The notes beneath the pieces were generated by a model, which saw nothing but the letters and a program-made list of their open reading frames with translations, did no database searches and was not told the DNA's origin. Below are positions 1 to 7,891 of a stretch of 64,000 nucleotides of DNA, piece after piece; position 1 is the stretch's first letter; the number at the start of each line of letters is the position of its first letter. Location: NCBI RefSeq assembly GCF_014203715.1, contig NZ_JACHJP010000004.1, positions 496,001 through 560,000 of the forward strand, read 5' to 3'. A program made the position numbers and the translations under genes. Origin of the DNA: Streptosporangium saharense. GTDB lineage: Bacteria > Actinomycetota > Actinomycetes > Streptosporangiales > Streptosporangiaceae.

Positions 1-363
1 TGCCCTGGCCACCCGCACGGAGGCGTAGACGGCGGCGGTCCCGACGGCGAGTTTCACGCCGGTGGTGAGCCAGGCGGTGTTGTCGAGCACCACGGGGGCG
101 GACCTGACGGCGGCGGCCGCCTGGCCGAGATGACCGCCGGTCTCCTCCCAGTAGCTCGCCAGCTCGGTCGCGGAGTCGCCGCGGTAGCTCTCCTGCGTGC
201 GCTGGACCGAAGACCGGGTCCCGGTGGCGGCCGGTTCGGCACCGGCGAGCACGGTCCGCCAGGCGTCGGCGTCCTTGCGGATCTCGTCCTCGTCGATGTT
301 CGGCCAGGGCATGCCGAGCAGGCCGAGCATCATGTCGACCTGCGGCGGAACCGTCACGCCCAT
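1..363 (-). CDS. N-terminal part of a WXG100-like polymorphic toxin (runs off window)
   Basis: The first 121 residues are visible; the rest lies beyond base 1. The protein opens with a hydrophobic helix, then a PWPNIDEDEIRKDADAWR segment. That pattern (PWP..DED...AWR) is typical of the N-terminal domain that sends large actinobacterial polymorphic toxins to the type VII (ESX) secretion system. The ATG at 363 overlaps the stop of the upstream WXG100-like gene (354-356), so the two are translationally coupled. The toxin activity would lie in the unseen C-terminus. The family call is inferred from motif pattern only. Confidence 0.65.
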   Translation of the reverse strand, partial: MGVTVPPQVDMMLGLLGMPWPNIDEDEIRKDADAWRTVLAGAEPAATGTRSSVQRTQESYRGDSATELASYWEETGGHLGQAAAAVRSAPVVLDNTAWLTTGVKLAVGTAAVYASVRVARA

Positions 364-674
364 GCTTGGCCCGCCTGGCCGTACGGCATGCTCGCCTGTT
401 CCGCGACCTCGGTGTTGGCGACCACGGTGCCCATGGCGCCACCGGTGCCGTCGATCACCTGGGACAGGCCGGTCAGGGCGTCGAGCCCGACCACACTGGC
501 CTCGGAGTAGGAGCGGACGAACATGGCCAGCAGGCCGTTGTCCCCCCAGGACGAGCCGCCGAGTCCGCGTTCTCTGAGCCGTCGTACGGCCGCGGCGTAG
601 TCCTCGCCGTGCGTCCGCATCCGGGAGGACTCCTGCTCCAGAGTCCCCCGGGAGATCTCGAATCCGTAACTCAT
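354..674 (-). CDS. WXG100/EspC-like small ESX protein
   Basis: A 106-residue, mostly helical protein with an SSWGDNGL turn matching the W-x-G hairpin of ESX substrates. The ATG at 674 gives the usual length of about 100 residues; upstream in-frame codons would add a low-quality N-terminus. It is the first gene of a pair with the toxin-like gene starting at 363. In such pairs the small protein is thought to act as secretion partner or chaperone of the large one. Alternatively it is only a structural WXG100 homologue without a role in secretion. Confidence 0.7.
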   Translation of the reverse strand: MSYGFEISRGTLEQESSRMRTHGEDYAAAVRRLRERGLGGSSWGDNGLLAMFVRSYSEASVVGLDALTGLSQVIDGTGGAMGTVVANTEVAEQASMPYGQAGQAWA

Positions 675-823
675 GGCCGTGACCTTAGTCTGAAGATCCG
701 GTGAACAGGCCATGAAAATGCCATAAATGGCGACATTTAGTGATCTATATCTCTTCGATGCGTTCGTCACCGGAGGGCGTTCTAGAGTTGGGGACCCATC
801 AGCGCCTCACCGCCGGAGCCGAC

Positions 824-1222
824 ATGTCCACCGACCCTTCGCCCGACGACGACGTCGAGCGTCTGGAGCGGGTCCTGCTCCAGGGGCGCGGGATGATGGA
901 GCGGCTGCGGGAGGCGCGTACCGAGGTCCGCGAGGTGTCCGGACGGGCGCACAGCGCCGAGGACCTCGTCGAGGTCGTCTCGAACGGGCAGGGCGACGTG
1001 ACCGAGGTCCGTATCGACCCCCGTGCCATGCGGCTCGACCACGCGACCCTGGGCAGGCAGGTGACCGCGGTGCTCCAGGCCGCCCAGGACGAGGCGGCGC
1101 GGCTGGCCCGGGAGATCGTCGACAGGGCCCTCGCCGATACCGAGGGGCTGCCCGAGCCGCCCGACGAGCACTTCATCCGCGACCGGGTGGACCAGATCGC
1201 CCGCAACTGCTCTGAACTCTGA
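824..1222 (+). CDS. YbaB/EbfC-like nucleoid-associated protein
   Basis: A 132-residue protein with an N-terminal coiled helix, a central strand segment reading VSNGQGDVTEVRIDPRAM, and a C-terminal helix. This order and the G-x-(V/L)-x-(E)-V-x-ID pattern fit the YbaB/EbfC DNA-binding fold. ATG 824 is chosen because a GGAG lies at 815-818 and residues upstream of it look non-native. The next gene is a second YbaB-like protein. Tandem YbaB-like genes are common next to ESX-type genes in actinobacteria, so a link to the divergent ESX pair is plausible but inferred. Confidence 0.75.
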   Translation: MSTDPSPDDDVERLERVLLQGRGMMERLREARTEVREVSGRAHSAEDLVEVVSNGQGDVTEVRIDPRAMRLDHATLGRQVTAVLQAAQDEAARLAREIVDRALADTEGLPEPPDEHFIRDRVDQIARNCSEL

Positions 1223-1235
1223 CCCGGAGGCGCGC

Positions 1236-1616
1236 GTGTACGGCTCCCACATCGACCCCGCCGACATCCGTGAGGCGGACCTCGCCGAGGCCGACGCCAG
1301 GGCGGAGCGGGTCACGACCTGGATCCAGGAGACCGAGGGCGCCCTCGACGAGGTCGTCGGCGAGGGGCGCGGGGACTCCGGGCAGGTCACGGCGACCGTG
1401 ACGGCCGAGGGGCGGGTTCTGGAGGTTGTGTTCGACTCCCGTGCCATGCGGCTCGGCAGCCATGTCCTCGCGGAGGAGGTGCGCTCGGCCGTCGCGCGGG
1501 CCAGGCTCGACGTGACGCGCAGGATCGAGGAGCTGATGCGCGGGGAGGTCGACGGGTTCGACCTGGCCAGGGCCGCCGCCCAGTTCGAGAACCTTCTCGA
1601 CACCCCCTGGCGGTAG
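1236..1616 (+). CDS. second YbaB/EbfC-like DNA-binding protein
   Basis: 126 residues starting at GTG 1236, with GGAGG at 1226-1230 five bases upstream. It has the same layout as its neighbour: a helix, then TAEGRVLEVVFDSRAM strands, then a long helix. It begins 13 bases after the first YbaB-like stop, so the two form an operon and may heterodimerise; that is inference. There is no enzymatic motif. Confidence 0.7.
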   Translation: MYGSHIDPADIREADLAEADARAERVTTWIQETEGALDEVVGEGRGDSGQVTATVTAEGRVLEVVFDSRAMRLGSHVLAEEVRSAVARARLDVTRRIEELMRGEVDGFDLARAAAQFENLLDTPWR

Positions 1617-1619
1617 TCC

Positions 1620-1934
1620 TCACGCCCGGTCCGGATGCCAGGGCATCCACTTGCGGTCGATCTCGGCCTCCAGGTCGACCCCGTGGTGGCGGGCCATCAG
1701 CAGGACGTGGGCCAGGACGTCGGCCAACTCGGCGCGCAGTGCCTCATCGAGTTCCTCGGGGGAGCGGCCCTTGGTCCTGGCCTGCCCCGAGCGCATCAGG
1801 AAGGCCTGCGTCAGCTCGCCGACCTCCTCCTGAAGCTTCAGCAGGAACCAGGTGGCGTCCCTGGTGATGCCGTGTTTGCGGGCGTAGGAGCCCGACACGG
1901 CCTCGACCTCGTCCGTGAGCTGTCCCAGATCCAT
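1620..1934 (-). CDS. MazG-like nucleotide pyrophosphohydrolase
   Basis: 104 residues. The helix LLKLQEEVGELTQAFL followed by ELADVLAHVLLMARHHGVDLE reproduces the EExxE...ExxD metal-binding pattern of all-alpha NTP pyrophosphatases (MazG/dCTPase type), which hydrolyse (d)NTPs to monophosphates. The start at ATG 1934 gives the usual compact single-domain length; an ATG seven codons earlier is possible. It converges on the YbaB-like gene with a 3-bp gap. The substrate cannot be told from sequence. Confidence 0.75.
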   Translation of the reverse strand: MDLGQLTDEVEAVSGSYARKHGITRDATWFLLKLQEEVGELTQAFLMRSGQARTKGRSPEELDEALRAELADVLAHVLLMARHHGVDLEAEIDRKWMPWHPDRA

Positions 1935-1974
1935 CCCGGGAGCGTACGGCCACACCCGGTGATGTAAAGAAAAG

Positions 1975-2004
1975 TAGACATGGTGTTTTGTTTGCTTTAC
2001 ATTT
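1975..2004 (+). promoter_or_regulatory. predicted leaderless promoter overlapping an 8-bp inverted repeat
   Basis: TAGACA (1975-1980) and TACATT (1999-2004) are separated by 18 bp. They match the -35 (5/6) and -10 (4/6) consensus. A start about six bases after the -10 falls on the ATG at 2010, which would make the transcript leaderless. ATGTAAAG (1962-1969) and CTTTACAT (1995-2002) form a perfect inverted repeat whose right arm lies over the -10. It is a likely operator for the XRE regulator at 2432. Confidence 0.5.
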
Positions 2005-2009
2005 GAGGC

Positions 2010-2438
2010 ATGTCGGCGGAAGAGAAACGTGCCTGGGTCATGCTGGTGGTCACGGTCGTGGCCTACGCGACCTACGTGCTGGTAATCCTCGGGCGGGTGG
2101 GAGACGCCTCCCTGGTCGCCGTGCCGTACGTCCCGGTGCTGCTGTGGACCGTCGGTTCGGCGATCGTCGCGACGATCGTGCTCAATGTGGTGATCGCGAT
2201 AGCCTCACCCGAGGACGCCGACAGGAAGGACCAGCGCGACCGGGAGATCTACCGGTTCGGTGAGCATGTCGGCCGGTCGTTCCTCGTCGCGGGTGGCGTG
2301 GCGGCGCTCGGCATGGCCATGGTCAGGCTGGACCACTTCTGGATCGCCAACGTGATCTATCTGGCGTTCGTCCTGTCGTCGATCCTCGGATCCGCGACCA
2401 AGATCATCGCCTACCGCAGGGGTTTCCAGTCGTGGTGA
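2010..2438 (+). CDS. four-helix membrane protein paired with an XRE regulator
   Basis: 142 residues with four predicted membrane helices (about 9-30, 38-62, 83-103, 110-130) and a charged EDADRKDQRDREIYRF cytoplasmic loop. It overlaps the downstream helix-turn-helix gene by 7 bp. Pairs of a DUF2178-like membrane protein and a small Cro/XRE regulator recur in many bacteria; the function is unknown. The ATG has only a very close GAGG (2005-2008). This supports leaderless initiation from the predicted promoter. Confidence 0.75.
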   Translation: MSAEEKRAWVMLVVTVVAYATYVLVILGRVGDASLVAVPYVPVLLWTVGSAIVATIVLNVVIAIASPEDADRKDQRDREIYRFGEHVGRSFLVAGGVAALGMAMVRLDHFWIANVIYLAFVLSSILGSATKIIAYRRGFQSW

Positions 2439-2656
2439 AGCCGACCAGGGTCACGAACACGATCCGGTCCCTCAGGTTCGCCCACGGGGAGATGACGCAG
2501 GCGGAGCTCGCCGAACGCGTCGGCGTGACCCGTCAGACCGTCATCGCCATCGAGCAGGGCCGCTACTCGCCGTCCCTGGAGATGGCCTTCCAGATCGCCC
2601 GCGTCTTCGGCGTCCCGCTCGACGACGTCTTCCAGTACCCCGAGACCGAGGAGTAG
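2432..2656 (+). CDS. small Cro/XRE-family transcriptional regulator
   Basis: 74 residues made almost entirely of one helix-turn-helix domain: MTQAELAERVGVTRQTVIAI is followed by EQGRYSPSLEMAFQIARVFG. It starts at GTG 2432 inside the end of the membrane-protein gene, so it is translationally coupled. It probably binds the inverted repeat at 1962-2002 and regulates its own operon (inference). Members of this short class (about 65-75 aa) usually lack any sensor domain. The partner membrane protein may provide the signal. Confidence 0.85.
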   Translation: MVKPTRVTNTIRSLRFAHGEMTQAELAERVGVTRQTVIAIEQGRYSPSLEMAFQIARVFGVPLDDVFQYPETEE

Positions 2657-2679
2657 CCGCTCCTCGTCAGTGAGGAGAG

Positions 2680-3654
2680 ATGACCATGCGCGCGATCACC
2701 CACGAGCGGTACGGCCCGCCCGACGAGGTGCTACGACTCAAGGAGATCCCCAGGCCCGTCCCCGGCGACGGGGAGGTGCTGGTCAGGGTGCACGCGGCCC
2801 CCATCGGGGGAGACGACTGGCACATCCTGCAGGGCATGCCGTACGTCGCGCGCTTCGTCACCGGGCTGCGCGGGCCGAAGAACCCCGTCGCCGGGCTTGA
2901 GGTCGCCGGGGTCGTCGAGGCCGTCGGCGCGAACGTCGGTGACTTCCGGCTGGGCGACGAGGTCTTCGGCTGGTGCGGCGGCTCCTTCGCCGACTACGTC
3001 GCGGTCCCCCAGGGGCAACTCCTGCCGAAGCCGGTCAATCTGAGTTTCGAGCAGGCCGCCGCCGTACCCATCTCGTCGTTCACCGCCCTGCAGGGCCTGC
3101 GCCACGGGGGGATCGGCCCCGGTCAGCGGGTCCTGGTCAACGGTGCCTCCGGTGGTGTCGGCACGTTCGCCGTGCAGATCGCCCGCTCGTACGGCGCCGC
3201 CGTCACGGGCGTCTGCGGCCCGGCCAAGGCCGACCTGGTCCGTTCCCTCGGCGCCGAGGACGTCGTCGACTACACCAAGGAGAGGTTCGCCGACCGGGGG
3301 GAGCGCTACGACCTCATCCTCGACGTGCAGGGGAGCCCGTCCCTGTCCGACTGCCGCCGCGCGCTGACGCCCCGCGGGACCCTCGTGATCGTCGGGGGAA
3401 CCGGTGGCCCCTGGCTCTGGGGAACCGGACGCTGGCTCAGGGCCTTCGCGCTTTCGCCGTTCGTCGGGCAGAGCCTGCGGGTGCGCGTGCACAGCGACGA
3501 CCGCGACGACCTGCTTTTCATGAAGGAACTCATCGAGACGGAAAAGGTCACCCCCGTCGTCGATCGCACTTATCCCCTGGAGCGGGTGACCGAGGCGATT
3601 CGCTACGTGCAGAAGGGAAACGCGCGGGGCAAGGTCGTCATCACCGTCGCCTGA
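2680..3654 (+). CDS. MDR-family NAD(P)-dependent alcohol dehydrogenase/quinone oxidoreductase-like
   Basis: 324 residues of a medium-chain dehydrogenase/reductase. The N-terminal GroES-like domain (about 1-120) lacks the usual catalytic-zinc cysteine cluster. The Rossmann half contains GASGGVGTFAVQIA (about 155-168) for NAD(P)H. This suggests a zinc-free reductase of the quinone oxidoreductase or reticulon-4-interacting-protein type. ATG 2680 and ATG 2686 both lie behind GAGGAGA. It follows the XRE gene by 23 bp and may be co-transcribed. The substrate is unknown. Confidence 0.85.
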   Translation: MTMRAITHERYGPPDEVLRLKEIPRPVPGDGEVLVRVHAAPIGGDDWHILQGMPYVARFVTGLRGPKNPVAGLEVAGVVEAVGANVGDFRLGDEVFGWCGGSFADYVAVPQGQLLPKPVNLSFEQAAAVPISSFTALQGLRHGGIGPGQRVLVNGASGGVGTFAVQIARSYGAAVTGVCGPAKADLVRSLGAEDVVDYTKERFADRGERYDLILDVQGSPSLSDCRRALTPRGTLVIVGGTGGPWLWGTGRWLRAFALSPFVGQSLRVRVHSDDRDDLLFMKELIETEKVTPVVDRTYPLERVTEAIRYVQKGNARGKVVITVA

Positions 3655-3768
3655 TCAGGACTTTGGCAGCAAACCTTCCACGTTTGGCAGGAATCACGGT
3701 GGGGCGGAACCGTTCCCGGTGGATAACTTTGACGGAATTCCCGCGCGACAAGAAATGAGGTGCGCAAT

Positions 3769-4047
3769 ATGCGCATGAGGATTCTCACGGCGATCGGTGG
3801 AACGCTGGCCGCCCTGGCGCTGACCGTCACACCGGCGTCCGCGGGCACCACGGGAACCCTCGCGTGCGGCTGGGATCCCTCGGGCGCCGTCGCCTACTAC
3901 AACCACTGCGGCTCCTCCGACTGGGTCCTCATCCGCGTCGAGCAGACCTTCGACCGGCCCGGCTACGACCAGTGCGTCAGGCCGGGCCGGACCCTGCTCG
4001 GCATGCTGTACGACATCAACTACGCCTGGGCCAAGGGCCCCTGCTGA
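3769..4047 (+). CDS. small secreted protein with four cysteines
   Basis: 92 residues. A classical signal peptide (MRMRILTAIGGTLAALALTV) ends in an ASA cleavage site near residue 26. The mature part of about 65 residues has four cysteines (ACGW, NHCGSS, QCVR and the C-terminal PC), enough for two disulfides, and many aromatics. ATG 3769 is preferred over GTG 3760 because GAGG (3757-3760) sits eight bases upstream. No family is recognised; it could be a small exported enzyme inhibitor-like or structural peptide. Confidence 0.75.
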   Translation: MRMRILTAIGGTLAALALTVTPASAGTTGTLACGWDPSGAVAYYNHCGSSDWVLIRVEQTFDRPGYDQCVRPGRTLLGMLYDINYAWAKGPC

Positions 4048-4051
4048 ACCG

Positions 4052-4624
4052 TCATGCCCGGCCCGGCTCTGGGCGGTCCAGGAGGTCGGCGAAGGCGTTG
4101 GCGGCGGCGTCGGCGCGGACGGGGTCGGTGCTGACGAGTCGGCTGAGCAGAAGCCCGTCGAGGGTGTCGAGGATGAGGTCGGCAAGGGTGGGAACCTGTT
4201 CCCGTGGTGTGCCGAGCTCGGCGAGGGTCTCCCGCAACATGGCCAGCCACGGCTCGCGTATCCGCTGCTGGGCCGCGCTCCAGCGGTCTGGTTCGCGTAG
4301 CGCCAGGACACACATCTCCAGGTAGAGCCGGATGGCGCCGGTGGCGTCGGAACCGGTCAGGGCCTGCCAGGCATAGCGGACGAACTCCCCGGGGCTCCGG
4401 ACGGGCGGGGCGGCCCTGACCATGGACTGGAACGACACGGCGAACCGTTGGTTCGCCAGCGCGACCACGGCGGTGATCATCCCGTCCTTGCTGCCGAAAT
4501 GGTAGATCAGCATGCGGTCGCTGGTGCCCAGCGCGGCGGCGAGGGGACGCAGCGAGAGGCCGATCAGTCCATGGGTGAGCACATGGTCGAGGACTTTCTC
4601 GGTGAGTTCGGTACGGCGGTCCAC
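4052..4624 (-). CDS. TetR-family transcriptional regulator
   Basis: About 190 residues. The N-terminal helix-turn-helix (GLIGLSLRPLAAALGTSDRM then LIYHFGSKDGMI) is the standard TetR DNA-binding domain, and the C-terminal helical domain is the ligand/dimer part. GTG 4624 is chosen because the in-frame ATG at 4657 would lie within the long palindrome at 4632-4674. ATG 4657 cannot be excluded and adds 11 residues. It is divergent from a small membrane protein, its likely target. Confidence 0.8.
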   Translation of the reverse strand: MDRRTELTEKVLDHVLTHGLIGLSLRPLAAALGTSDRMLIYHFGSKDGMITAVVALANQRFAVSFQSMVRAAPPVRSPGEFVRYAWQALTGSDATGAIRLYLEMCVLALREPDRWSAAQQRIREPWLAMLRETLAELGTPREQVPTLADLILDTLDGLLLSRLVSTDPVRADAAANAFADLLDRPEPGRA

Positions 4625-4631
4625 ACCCGGC

Positions 4632-4674
4632 AGTGTAGCGACCGCTTCACATCCCATGTAGCGGTCGCTACACT
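4632..4674. promoter_or_regulatory. 15-bp inverted repeat, probable TetR operator
   Basis: AGTGTAGCGACCGCT (4632-4646) and its exact reverse complement (4660-4674) are separated by 13 bp. The repeat lies between the divergent TetR gene and the membrane protein at 4695. A perfect palindrome between a TetR regulator and its divergent neighbour is the classical operator layout. Confidence 0.75.
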
Positions 4675-4694
4675 GCGACGGGAAGGGGGAAATC

Positions 4695-5123
4695 ATGATG
4701 AGAGTGTCCACAACGACACGCGCCACGGTCCCTGACGTGCGGTGGCTGCTGCGGCTGGACGCCGGGCTGGAGACGGTGCTGACGGTGGTGTGCGTGATCC
4801 TGGCGTACGGGCTCCTGGGCACCGACCGGTGGCGTGTACCGTCCTGGCTGTCCACACCGGTGCTGCTGGTGGTCGCGATCGCCCTACTCCTGGCGGCCGC
4901 GCTGCTGTGGTGGCTGAGCGACAGGCCCATCCCCGCCGCCGTCCGCGCGGTCGCCGTCGCCAACGGTGTCACGGCTCTGGCCTTCCTCACCTGGGCGATC
5001 ATCGGTCTGGGGGCCGACGTCCGGCTACGCGTCCTGCTGGCGGTGACCGCCGTCCTGCTCGGCGTACTCGCCACCACGCAGTTCTCCTGGACGATCCGCC
5101 CCTCCGGGGAAAACACTTCCTGA
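4695..5123 (+). CDS. four-helix membrane protein divergent from TetR
   Basis: 142 residues with four hydrophobic segments (about 25-43, 53-73, 82-103, 110-128) and short charged loops. GGAAGGGGG lies 5-14 bases ahead of ATG 4695; ATG 4698 is also possible. No transporter motif is visible. Its position behind the shared palindrome means it is the probable TetR-controlled gene. Such small integral proteins next to TetR genes are usually uncharacterised. Confidence 0.75.
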   Translation: MMRVSTTTRATVPDVRWLLRLDAGLETVLTVVCVILAYGLLGTDRWRVPSWLSTPVLLVVAIALLLAAALLWWLSDRPIPAAVRAVAVANGVTALAFLTWAIIGLGADVRLRVLLAVTAVLLGVLATTQFSWTIRPSGENTS

Positions 5124-5322
5124 ACCGGGTGAACGTCCCCGACCTCAGAGATTCCTCCCCCATACGACGAAATATCGCTCTTGAGGGATATATCTTCCTT
5201 AAAGGTTAATATTCAGTTTTGGTATGGCTCATCTGCCGAAAATACCGCGACAGATGGCGCGATTCCCCATCGGGAGGAGTAGCTTCTGATACGCCTTATT
5301 CCCCTTGGCATCGGGAGCGTCA

Positions 5323-5799
5323 GTGTCGCAACGGCGCACGGCCTACGAGATCGTCGAGGCGGTCCTCACCCGGCTCGGACCCAAAGAACTTCCCTACCTG
5401 CCCCAGCTCTGGGCGGTTTACGTCAAGGACCCCACCGACAGCGAGCGTTCCAGGGAACGTCTCATGGGTTCGGGAATCCTGACCGAGGTCACCGCCTGGG
5501 CGCCCGTGGTCATCTCCTTCGTCGGCGGTGCCGTACTGGACGCCGCGAAGGACGAACTGTCCGACCAGACCCGCGCCGGGATACGCGGCCTCGTCGGACG
5601 GGTTGCCCGGCGTGGGAAGGCGCAGATCGTCGAGGAACCGCTGCCGCCCTTCGACGACCTGCAACGCCGCAGGATCGGGGAGTCCGTCCTGTCCCGCGCC
5701 CTCGCGATGGGCCTGCCGCGGCCCCGCGCCCAACTCCTGGCCGACGCCGTAGTAGGTGAACTCCAACGCGACCCACGACCTGACGAGCCCGAAGGCTGA
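5323..5799 (+). CDS. hypothetical protein, first gene of the M48 protease operon
   Basis: 158 residues starting at GTG 5323, with GGGAG (5313-5317) at good spacing. The N-terminus looks like a small helical domain (AYEIVEAVLTRLGPKELPYL). A glycine-rich hydrophobic stretch (VVISFVGGAVLDAAKDEL) follows, then a basic helix. It ends three bases before the M48 peptidase GTG start, so it is translationally linked. An AT-rich stretch (5155-5222), unusual for this region, lies upstream and probably contains the operon promoter. No family recognised. Confidence 0.65.
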   Translation: MSQRRTAYEIVEAVLTRLGPKELPYLPQLWAVYVKDPTDSERSRERLMGSGILTEVTAWAPVVISFVGGAVLDAAKDELSDQTRAGIRGLVGRVARRGKAQIVEEPLPPFDDLQRRRIGESVLSRALAMGLPRPRAQLLADAVVGELQRDPRPDEPEG

Positions 5800-5802
5800 C
5801 CC

Positions 5803-7887
5803 GTGGCGGGGAGCGGCGCGTCCGGTCTGCCGCCGCCGAGCTTCGAGCGCCTGCGCCTGCTGTTCCTCACCGTCGCGGCGGGGGCGCTCTTCGGCGGCTA
5901 CTGGTTCCTGGTGCTCCTCCAGGACGGCTGGAGCGAGCGCAACCGCGCCTGCGGGGCGCTGACCGGGCTCGGGGAGTTCCTCGACTGCACGACCCGGACC
6001 CTGGTGCTCCAGGCACTGGTCCCGCTGGCCGGTCCCGCACTGGTCGCCGTCCTGGTCGTGCCGACCTACCTTGTGGCGCCCGCCGTGATCACCCGCTGGC
6101 ACGGCGCCCGCCCGCTCGACCCCTGGCCCGAGGCCGTACGAGAAACCGTCGAGCAGGCGGGTCTCGAACGGACGCCGACGCTGATGGTCAGCACCCGGGG
6201 CCTGTCGCTGTGGATGTTCACCTACGGCCGCCGCCCCCGACACCGCGTCATGCTCTCCGCCGCTACCGGCCTCTACACCCTGACGGACACCGCGAAGGTC
6301 ACCGCGACGCTCGCCCACGAGCTCGGCCACCTGCGCAACCGGGACGTCGACCGTACCTACCTGGCCGTCCTCGCCGCCGCCTGCCTGGCGCTGGTGACGA
6401 TCGTGCCGGTCGGGCTCTCCGCGGCGCTGACCACCGACCTCGCCCCGGCGCTCGCCGTCACCTGGCGCGACCTCGTGGTCGCGCTGCTGCTCGCGGGCAC
6501 CTGGGCCGCCGTGGTCAGGACGCGCGAGCACGAGGCCGACCTGTGGGGCGGCGGCCTGCGGCCCCGCGACATGCTCGACCTGCTGACCGACGGAAAACAG
6601 GAACGCCGTCACCTGCTGCGCCTGCACCCGCCCCTCGACCGCCGTCTGAAGGTGCTGCGCGACCCGGACCTGCTGTTGCGGCCCTCCGCCGTCGAGGCCC
6701 TCGTCACCGGGATCGCGGCGGGCGTCGTCGTCACCGAACTCGGCGTGAGCCTGCGGGCCGTACTGCCCGTGCCGCCGCTCGTCACCTACTGGGCCGCCGG
6801 TCTCCTCGCCGCCGTGCCCGTCTCGGGGATCGTCGGCCTGGCCGTCTGGCGGGCGGGGGCGGCGCGGATCCTCACCCTGGAACGGGCCCTGGCCTGCGGT
6901 CTCGCGCTGGGCGCCGGGCTGGTGGCCGGGCTGGTCCTCGCGCCCAGGTCGGGGGTCCGGTGGAGCCGCTGGATCCCCGAGGCACCCGACTTCACGGCCG
7001 TGGCCGAACCGACCGGGATCCCACCGATCACCGCGCTCTGGATGACGGCGACGCTCCTGGTGCTGACCACCGCGGTGACCGGCTGGTTCGCCCTGGCCTC
7101 GCGCACGTGGACACCCCGGATGGGGACGCGCGCCTGGCGGTACGCGACCCCGCTCGCGGCCCTGATGCTCGCCGTCGTGATGGGCACCTGGTCCCTGGCC
7201 GCCCGCCTGGCGGCATCGGAACAGTGGAGCGCCGCGGCCCTCATCCACCTGCTGATCACCCCCCAGACCGCCCTGTTCCTCCTGACCCTCACCCTCCTCG
7301 CCCTGTGCCCCCTCACGCCCCCGCCCCGGTCCATCCGCCGTTCTCGTACGGCCCCGCCTCCTCCCACCCCGCCTTCTCGTACGGCCCGACCCTTCCCGCT
7401 CCCGCGTCCCCTCACGGCCCTGTCCCGGCTCACCCTGTATCTCCGCTCCCGCACGGCCCTGCCTCCTCGCACCCCGCGTCCCCGTACGGCCCCGCTCCTG
7501 CTCGCCCTCGGCGTCGCCCTCGTGCTCTCGTTGGGGCTGCCGTTCCTCTCGCCCGCGCCCGTCCTGTCCGTGACGACACAGGCGGCGCTGCCCGACTCGC
7601 CCCAGGCGGGGGTGATCTGCCTGGGGCTCTACACCGTCGGGTCGGCCGCCGCGGGTGCCCCGGCCGACCACGCCGCCAAGGAACGGCTCGGCGAGGTGCT
7701 GCGCGGCTCGGACGACGACCTGCTGCGTCAGGCCGGGGAGCTGTTCCTGCGCGGTGCCCGCATCCGGTCCCAGGACCTGGAGGGACTGGCGTGGACCGCG
7801 TTCGTCAGACGCTGCGACCACCTCAGGCGCTATCGCGGCGCACCGGTCCCCGAACCCGTCTCCCCGTTTCCTACAGAAGGCTGGTGA
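5803..7887 (+). CDS. M48-family integral membrane zinc metallopeptidase
   Basis: 694 residues. Membrane helices occur near residues 20-40 and 65-95. The zinc motif HELGH is at about 172-176 with the third ligand in EHEAD at about 242-246, the arrangement of M48 (HtpX/Ste24) proteases. Several more helices follow. Residues about 505-565 are a low-complexity proline/arginine/threonine run encoded by repeated TACGGCC-containing DNA (7330-7495). That length and the C-terminal extension are unusual for the family. It lies between the 5323 gene and a secreted-protein gene with gaps of 3-4 bp. Confidence 0.85.
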   Translation: MAGSGASGLPPPSFERLRLLFLTVAAGALFGGYWFLVLLQDGWSERNRACGALTGLGEFLDCTTRTLVLQALVPLAGPALVAVLVVPTYLVAPAVITRWHGARPLDPWPEAVRETVEQAGLERTPTLMVSTRGLSLWMFTYGRRPRHRVMLSAATGLYTLTDTAKVTATLAHELGHLRNRDVDRTYLAVLAAACLALVTIVPVGLSAALTTDLAPALAVTWRDLVVALLLAGTWAAVVRTREHEADLWGGGLRPRDMLDLLTDGKQERRHLLRLHPPLDRRLKVLRDPDLLLRPSAVEALVTGIAAGVVVTELGVSLRAVLPVPPLVTYWAAGLLAAVPVSGIVGLAVWRAGAARILTLERALACGLALGAGLVAGLVLAPRSGVRWSRWIPEAPDFTAVAEPTGIPPITALWMTATLLVLTTAVTGWFALASRTWTPRMGTRAWRYATPLAALMLAVVMGTWSLAARLAASEQWSAAALIHLLITPQTALFLLTLTLLALCPLTPPPRSIRRSRTAPPPPTPPSRTARPFPLPRPLTALSRLTLYLRSRTALPPRTPRPRTAPLLLALGVALVLSLGLPFLSPAPVLSVTTQAALPDSPQAGVICLGLYTVGSAAAGAPADHAAKERLGEVLRGSDDDLLRQAGELFLRGARIRSQDLEGLAWTAFVRRCDHLRRYRGAPVPEPVSPFPTEGW

Positions 7888-7891
7888 CGCC

